Below are positions 8,180 through 11,505 of a stretch of DNA of 11,505 nucleotides, in pieces. The translations under genes were made by a program, and so were the position numbers. The notes under the pieces are model-generated. The model worked only from the letters and a program-made list of their open reading frames with translations, was not told the DNA's origin and made no database searches. Origin of the DNA: CAZADH01 sp964483805 (GTDB taxonomy: Bacteria > Muiribacteriota > Ozemobacteria > Ozemobacterales > Ozemobacteraceae); NCBI GenBank assembly GCA_964483805.1, contig CAZADH010000202.1:1-11505 (forward strand), read 5' to 3'. Each line of letters starts with the position of its first letter. Within the stretch, counting starts at the first letter, position 1.

Positions 8180-8210
8180 CGCCCCGGCCATACCGGTCGG
8201 GGCGTTTTTC
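8180..8210 (+). terminator. intrinsic terminator after the Wzz-like gene
   Basis: A 10-base-pair stem (CGCCCCGGCC pairing with GGTCGGGGCG, including one G-U pair) with a five-base loop is followed directly by TTTTTC. It begins 39 bases after the stop codon of the Wzz-like gene and matches a Rho-independent terminator. It separates the upstream gene train from the repeat-protein gene. Confidence 0.88.
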
Positions 8211-8274
8211 TTGTTCGCGCAAATCGTCTGTTGATAAGGGTTTGCGGCGACAGAGAAAGAAAAGTGAAAAAAAG

Positions 8275-8300
8275 TGCGTTTTGCCTATAAAGAAAACGCA
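8275..8300. promoter_or_regulatory. perfect 8-base inverted repeat, possible operator or hairpin
   Basis: Arms TGCGTTTT (8275-8282) and AAAACGCA (8293-8300) are exact reverse complements separated by ten bases (GCCTATAAAG). It lies 270 bases upstream of the repeat-protein start. It could be a regulator binding site or an RNA hairpin; there is no T-run after it, so it is not a second terminator in the forward direction. The function is inferred from symmetry only. Confidence 0.35.
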
Positions 8301-8377
8301 TCGATGTGCCGATAACTGATTACAAGGACTAAACGATCGTTCGATCTGGCTCGTATTGCGAGTTGTTCAAGCAAGGT

Positions 8378-8393
8378 GGGGAGTTGTGTTGCA
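8378..8393 (+). promoter_or_regulatory. sigma54-like -24/-12 element (weak)
   Basis: The bases GGGGAGTTGTGTTGCA keep the GG (8379-8380) and TTGCA (8389-8393) cores with the required ten bases between GG and GC. The CACG part of the -24 box is not conserved. Transcription would begin near 8404, giving a leader of about 168 bases to the repeat-protein start. No convincing sigma70 promoter was found in this gap. A chance match is quite possible. Confidence 0.25.
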
Positions 8394-8558
8394 CGAGATG
8401 TCGATTCAGCCGGTGTGTTCACATGATTCGTCTGATCTGCTGCCGACTACTCCCTCTCAGATTTCGCGAAACACGGACGTTGGGCAAGAAATCTCTCTGA
8501 AGTCTGGGCAGGTTGGCGCGATGGCGCCGGGCCGGCCGGGCGTGCAGAGATAAAGAAA

Positions 8559-8564
8559 AGAGGG
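8559..8564 (+). promoter_or_regulatory. ribosome binding site of the repeat protein
   Basis: AGAGGG lies seven bases before ATG 8572 and fixes the start of the repeat protein. The first octad begins only seven residues after this ATG, and an in-frame TAA lies upstream at 8551-8553, so no longer N-terminus is possible from an ATG further upstream. Confidence 0.65.
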
Positions 8565-8571
8565 TTTCAAT

Positions 8572-11505
8572 ATGGCTCCTATCATTACAGGGGTTACCCC
8601 GGTTCAAGTGTCTGCGATGACAACCACGCAGATCAGGGATTTAACGACCGCCGATTACAAGGTGATGACTACCGACCAGGTGGCCGCCATCGGCAGTCCC
8701 CTGGCGGGGGCCGGTGCCACCGGCACCGATCAGGTTCAGGCCATTGAAACCCGCGACCTGGTCATTCTGAACAGCACGCAGGTCCAGGCGTTGCAGATTT
8801 ACAACATCAATGCGTTGTTGCCTTCGCAGTTGAAGGCGATGACGACCCTGCAGATTACTGCGCTCACGTCGGCGCAGGTCGCCCAGATGACGACCGATCA
8901 GTTGGCCTCGTTGACGACAGCGCAGGCCAAGGCCCTCGACGCGTCAGATCTGACCGGTCTTTCGACCGACCAGATTGCGGCTTTCACCTCCTCACAGACC
9001 GCGGTCCTGACTTCGGCGCAATTGCAGGCGCTGAGCACCGATCAGATCCGTGCCTTTGCGACCGAAGACATCGTTGCGTTGTCGAGCACTCAGGTCAAGT
9101 CGCTGTTGGTCGGGCAGGTTGCGAGCCTGACGACCGATCAGATTGCCAAAATGGAGACGCGCGACTTGGCGGCGATGACAACGGCACAGATCGATGCGTT
9201 GACGACCGACCAGATCAAAGCGCTGTCGACCGACCAGGTGCGCGCGTTGACCTCGGTGCAGGTTCAAGCACTGAGCAGCAATCAGATGCTGGCGCTGAGT
9301 ACCGACCACATTGCGGCCATGACCACGGCGCAGGTCAAGGCAATTGACGTCGCCGATCTGGGCAAGTTGACCACCGACCAGATTGCGGCGTTGACCACGG
9401 CGCAAACGGCGGTGTTGACGTCGGCTCAACTGCAAGGTCTCTCAACCGACCAGATCCAGGCATTCGGGACCGATGACATCATTGCGCTGGGGACGACCCA
9501 GATCAAGGCGTTGACGACTGCCCAGGTGAACAACCTCACCACGAATCAGGTGGCGAAGCTCGAGACCCGCGATCTGGCAGCAATGAGCACCCTCCAGATC
9601 GAGGCACTTTCTACCGATCATATTGCGGCGTTGTCGACCGATCAGATTCGGGCGATGACGTCGACGCAGATTCGGGCGTTGAGCGCGGTGCAGATGCAGT
9701 CGTTCGGAACCGATGACATTGCCGCGCTGACGACGTTCCAGGTGAAGGTCATCGATGCGGCCGACCTGGCATCGCTGTCAACCGATCAGATTGCGGCGTT
9801 GTCGACTGCCCACACGGCAGTGTTGACCACGAACCAGTTGGCGGCGTTGTCGACCGACCAGATTCAGGCTTTTAGCACCGAAGACATCGTCGCTTTGTCG
9901 ACGCTGCAGATAAAATCCCTGACCACCACGCAGGTGGCAAATCTGAGTACCGATCAGGTGGCCAAGTTGGAGACGCGTGATTTGGCGGCAATGACCACAC
10001 TGCAGATTGCGGCTCTGAGCACCGACCACGTTTCGGCGTTGTCGACCGATCAGGTCAAGGCGTTGACGTCGGTGCAGGTTGCGACTTTGAGCGCTGCCCA
10101 GATGGCGGTATTGGGTACCGATGACATCGCGGCGATGACAACCGCACAGATTCGGGCCATTGATACAGCGGATCTGGCGACCCTGTCGACCGACCAGATT
10201 GCCGCATTGACCACGTCACAGACCGCAGCACTGACCACCGCTCAGTTGAACGGACTGACCACCGATCAGGTCCAGGCCTTCGGCACTGATGACATCGTGG
10301 CGCTCTCGACGATGCAGATTCGTGCCTTAACGACCGCGCAGGTCAACAACTTGACCACCGATCAGGTCGCCAAGCTCGAGACCCGCGATCTTGCAGCCAT
10401 GACGACGGCTCAGGTCCAAGCCTTCACCACGGACGCGATCGACGCGATGTCGACCGATCAGATTCGTGCGTTCACCTCCACGCAGGTCGCCGCGCTCCAA
10501 CAGGGCCACTTCCAGGCGATGAGCACCGATGACATCGCCGCGATGAGCACTTCGCAGATCAAGGCGATCGACACAGCAGATCTGGTCTCGATGAGCACCG
10601 ATCAAATCGCGGCGCTGACCACGGCCCAGACCGCCGCATTGACGACCGCGCAGCTCTACGCATTGGACACCGATCAAATTCAGGCCCTGGGCACCGACGA
10701 CATTGTGGCACTGGGGACGAACCAGATCAAGGCGCTTAGAACTGCTCAGGTGGCCAGTTTGACTACCGATCAAATTGCGAAACTCGAGACGCGTGATCTG
10801 GCCGCCATGACGACGCAGCAGATCGGAGCGCTGACCACCGACCAAGTTGCGGCATTGTCAACCGATCATGTGCGGGCGATGACGTCGGCGCAGATCCAGG
10901 CGTTGAATGCAGCGCAGATGGCGCAGCTCGGCACCGATGATATTGCGGCGATGACGACGGCGCAGGTGAAGGCAATTGACGCGGCGGACCTGGGCACGCT
11001 GACGACCGACCAGATTGCTGCGTTGACGACCGCGCATACGGCCGTACTGACCACGTTGCAACTGACGGCGCTGACGACCGACCAGATTCAGGCCTTCGGC
11101 ACCGATGACATCGTCGCGCTGACGACCAACCAGGTGAAGGCTCTGTTGACCGCCCAGGTCAACAACTTGACCACCGACCAGGTCGCCAAGCTCGAAACAC
11201 GCGATCTGGCGGCAATGACAACACAGCAGATTTCGGCATTGACTACCGATCATGTGTCGGCGTTATCGACCGATCAGGTCAAGGCTCTGACGTCGACCCA
11301 GGTCGCAACATTGAGTGCCGCGCAGATGGCGGTGCTTGACACCGATGATATCGCAGCGATGACGACCTCCCAGATTCGCGCCATTGATACAGCGGATCTG
11401 GCGACCCTGTCGACCGACCAGATTGCCGCATTGAACTCGTCTCAGACCGGTGCACTGACCACCGCTCAGTTGATCGTACTGACCTCCGATCAGGTCCAGG
11501 CCTTC
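8572..11505 (+). CDS. giant octad-repeat protein, 3'-truncated
   Basis: The frame is open for 978 codons from ATG 8572 to the window edge with no stop; the C-terminus lies outside. After a seven-residue leader (MAPIITG) the protein is almost entirely 8-residue units with consensus L-[S/T]-T-[D/A]-Q-[I/V]-x-A. Seventeen distinct octads make a 136-residue super-unit, with perfect copies starting at residues 162, 298, 434, 570, 706 and 842. Residues 8-161 are older, degenerate octads, in super-unit phase from about residue 50. There are no Cys or Trp and only four Pro, all before residue 85. No Sec signal peptide is visible, so any export would probably use a C-terminal (type I) signal that cannot be seen here. 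S/T-x-x-Q at the start of each octad is a classic helix-capping box, so a solenoid of short helices is as plausible as a beta-solenoid. I do not recognise a named family; a secreted or surface structural protein is a guess. Confidence 0.88.
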   Translation, partial: MAPIITGVTPVQVSAMTTTQIRDLTTADYKVMTTDQVAAIGSPLAGAGATGTDQVQAIETRDLVILNSTQVQALQIYNINALLPSQLKAMTTLQITALTSAQVAQMTTDQLASLTTAQAKALDASDLTGLSTDQIAAFTSSQTAVLTSAQLQALSTDQIRAFATEDIVALSSTQVKSLLVGQVASLTTDQIAKMETRDLAAMTTAQIDALTTDQIKALSTDQVRALTSVQVQALSSNQMLALSTDHIAAMTTAQVKAIDVADLGKLTTDQIAALTTAQTAVLTSAQLQGLSTDQIQAFGTDDIIALGTTQIKALTTAQVNNLTTNQVAKLETRDLAAMSTLQIEALSTDHIAALSTDQIRAMTSTQIRALSAVQMQSFGTDDIAALTTFQVKVIDAADLASLSTDQIAALSTAHTAVLTTNQLAALSTDQIQAFSTEDIVALSTLQIKSLTTTQVANLSTDQVAKLETRDLAAMTTLQIAALSTDHVSALSTDQVKALTSVQVATLSAAQMAVLGTDDIAAMTTAQIRAIDTADLATLSTDQIAALTTSQTAALTTAQLNGLTTDQVQAFGTDDIVALSTMQIRALTTAQVNNLTTDQVAKLETRDLAAMTTAQVQAFTTDAIDAMSTDQIRAFTSTQVAALQQGHFQAMSTDDIAAMSTSQIKAIDTADLVSMSTDQIAALTTAQTAALTTAQLYALDTDQIQALGTDDIVALGTNQIKALRTAQVASLTTDQIAKLETRDLAAMTTQQIGALTTDQVAALSTDHVRAMTSAQIQALNAAQMAQLGTDDIAAMTTAQVKAIDAADLGTLTTDQIAALTTAHTAVLTTLQLTALTTDQIQAFGTDDIVALTTNQVKALLTAQVNNLTTDQVAKLETRDLAAMTTQQISALTTDHVSALSTDQVKALTSTQVATLSAAQMAVLDTDDIAAMTTSQIRAIDTADLATLSTDQIAALNSSQTGALTTAQLIVLTSDQVQAF
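8593..9054 (+). repeat. degenerate N-terminal octads (partial super-unit 0)
   Basis: Octads are recognisable from VTPVQVSA (8593), MTTTQIRD (8617), LTTADYKV (8641) and MTTDQVAA (8665). A Gly/Ala-rich break, IGSPLAGAGA (8689-8718), is ten residues long and shifts the register by two. From 8719 the octads follow the 17-octad order of the later units: the IETRDLVI octad at 8743 corresponds to the invariant LETRDLAA position, and LDASDLTG at 8935 to the IDxADL position, each exactly 408 bases before unit 1. Several octads here are strongly diverged (LQIYNINA, LLPSQLKA), as expected for the edge of a repeat array. Confidence 0.85.
9055..11502 (+). repeat. six tandem 408-base (136-residue, 17-octad) repeats
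   Basis: Units start at 9055, 9463, 9871, 10279, 10687 and 11095, and a seventh begins at 11503. Each is exactly 408 bases with no insertion or deletion. Landmarks recur at fixed offsets: FGTDDIVA (octad 1), LETRDLAA (octad 5, unchanged except Met for Leu in unit 1), TDDIAA (octad 11, except unit 1), IDxADL (octad 13) and LxTxQTAV-like (octad 15). Copies differ at many synonymous sites, so they are not recent identical duplications. Units 3 and 6 are the most alike (about 84% identical residues by hand count), including a 55-base exact match (10156-10210 and 11380-11434). Confidence 0.95.

Larger units (their letters stand above)
8141..8571. other. 431-base intergenic region
   Basis: No convincing gene is present. 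It holds the terminator at 8180-8210, a purine-rich A-tract segment (8251-8274), a perfect inverted repeat (8275-8300), a palindrome AACGATCGTT (8332-8341), a sigma54-like element (8378-8393), a GC-rich palindrome GGCCGGCC (8530-8537) and the ribosome site of the repeat protein (8559-8564). Part of it (8211-8340) is clearly more AT-rich than the flanking genes, as expected for a regulatory region. A 65-codon TTG-started frame at 8356-8553 has no ribosome site and no recognisable features. Confidence 0.7.

Noticed and set aside
8211..8238. Sigma70 promoter with TTGTTC and GATAAG
   Set aside because: The -35 box matches only three of six consensus bases and the spacing is 16; too weak to call.
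8356..8553. 65-codon TTG-started frame in the intergenic region
   Set aside because: No ribosome site, no conserved-looking composition, and it overlaps probable regulatory elements.
8992..11253. Several minus-strand open frames of 62-172 codons across the repeat region
   Set aside because: They repeat the same Arg/Gly/Leu/Gln pattern because they read the complement of the octad repeat; they are by-products of its periodicity and low stop density.
9055..11502. CRISPR array or non-coding satellite
   Set aside because: The 24- and 408-base periods are exact multiples of three, the frame is open throughout, and substitutions are largely synonymous or conservative, so this is a coding repeat. 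There are no constant repeats with unique spacers.

Overview
This looks like chromosomal DNA from a GC-rich, diderm (Gram-negative) bacterium. All recognisable genes lie on the plus strand and are densely packed, with GC-rich third codon positions. A Wzz/GumC-type polysaccharide co-polymerase points to an outer-membrane organism. A proteobacterium or a similar diderm phylum fits, but I cannot fix the taxon from sequence alone. No rRNA, tRNA, CRISPR array, transposase or phage gene was seen.

Region 1 (1-8140) is one tightly spaced gene train of eight genes. In order they are: a DUF6754-like membrane protein cut by the window edge; a polytopic membrane protein; a second protein with a TM / alpha-beta domain / TM layout; another polytopic membrane protein; a small protein with a hydrophobic centre and an Ala/Pro tail; a MutL/GlmL-type ASKHA ATPase ('glutamate mutase L' family); a soluble protein with lipoyl-like beta segments and a KOW-like C-terminus; and a Wzz/GumC-like chain-length protein. 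Gaps are 2-49 bases and most starts carry an AGGAG-type ribosome site, so this is probably one operon. It ends at a strong intrinsic terminator (8180-8210). The MutL-like ATPase has no cobalamin mutase subunits beside it. Its partners are membrane proteins of unknown function, which suggests an ATP-dependent envelope complex rather than mutase repair.

Region 2 (8141-8571) is a 431-base intergenic segment. It holds the terminator, a perfect 8-base inverted repeat, a 10-base palindrome and a sigma54-like -24/-12 element.

Region 3 (8572-11505, open at the right edge) is the start of a very large, extremely repetitive protein. It is built from 8-residue units (consensus L-[S/T]-T-[D/A]-Q-[I/V]-x-A). 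Seventeen different octads form a 136-residue (408-base) super-unit that repeats six times with no indel, after a degenerate but in-phase N-terminal copy. Units 3 and 6, and more weakly 2 and 5, match best, which hints at a third level of 1224 bases. The protein has no visible Sec signal and, after residue 84, no Pro, Cys or Trp. Its function is unknown. A secreted or surface structural protein is a reasonable guess, and the envelope operon beside it may be related, but that link is inference.
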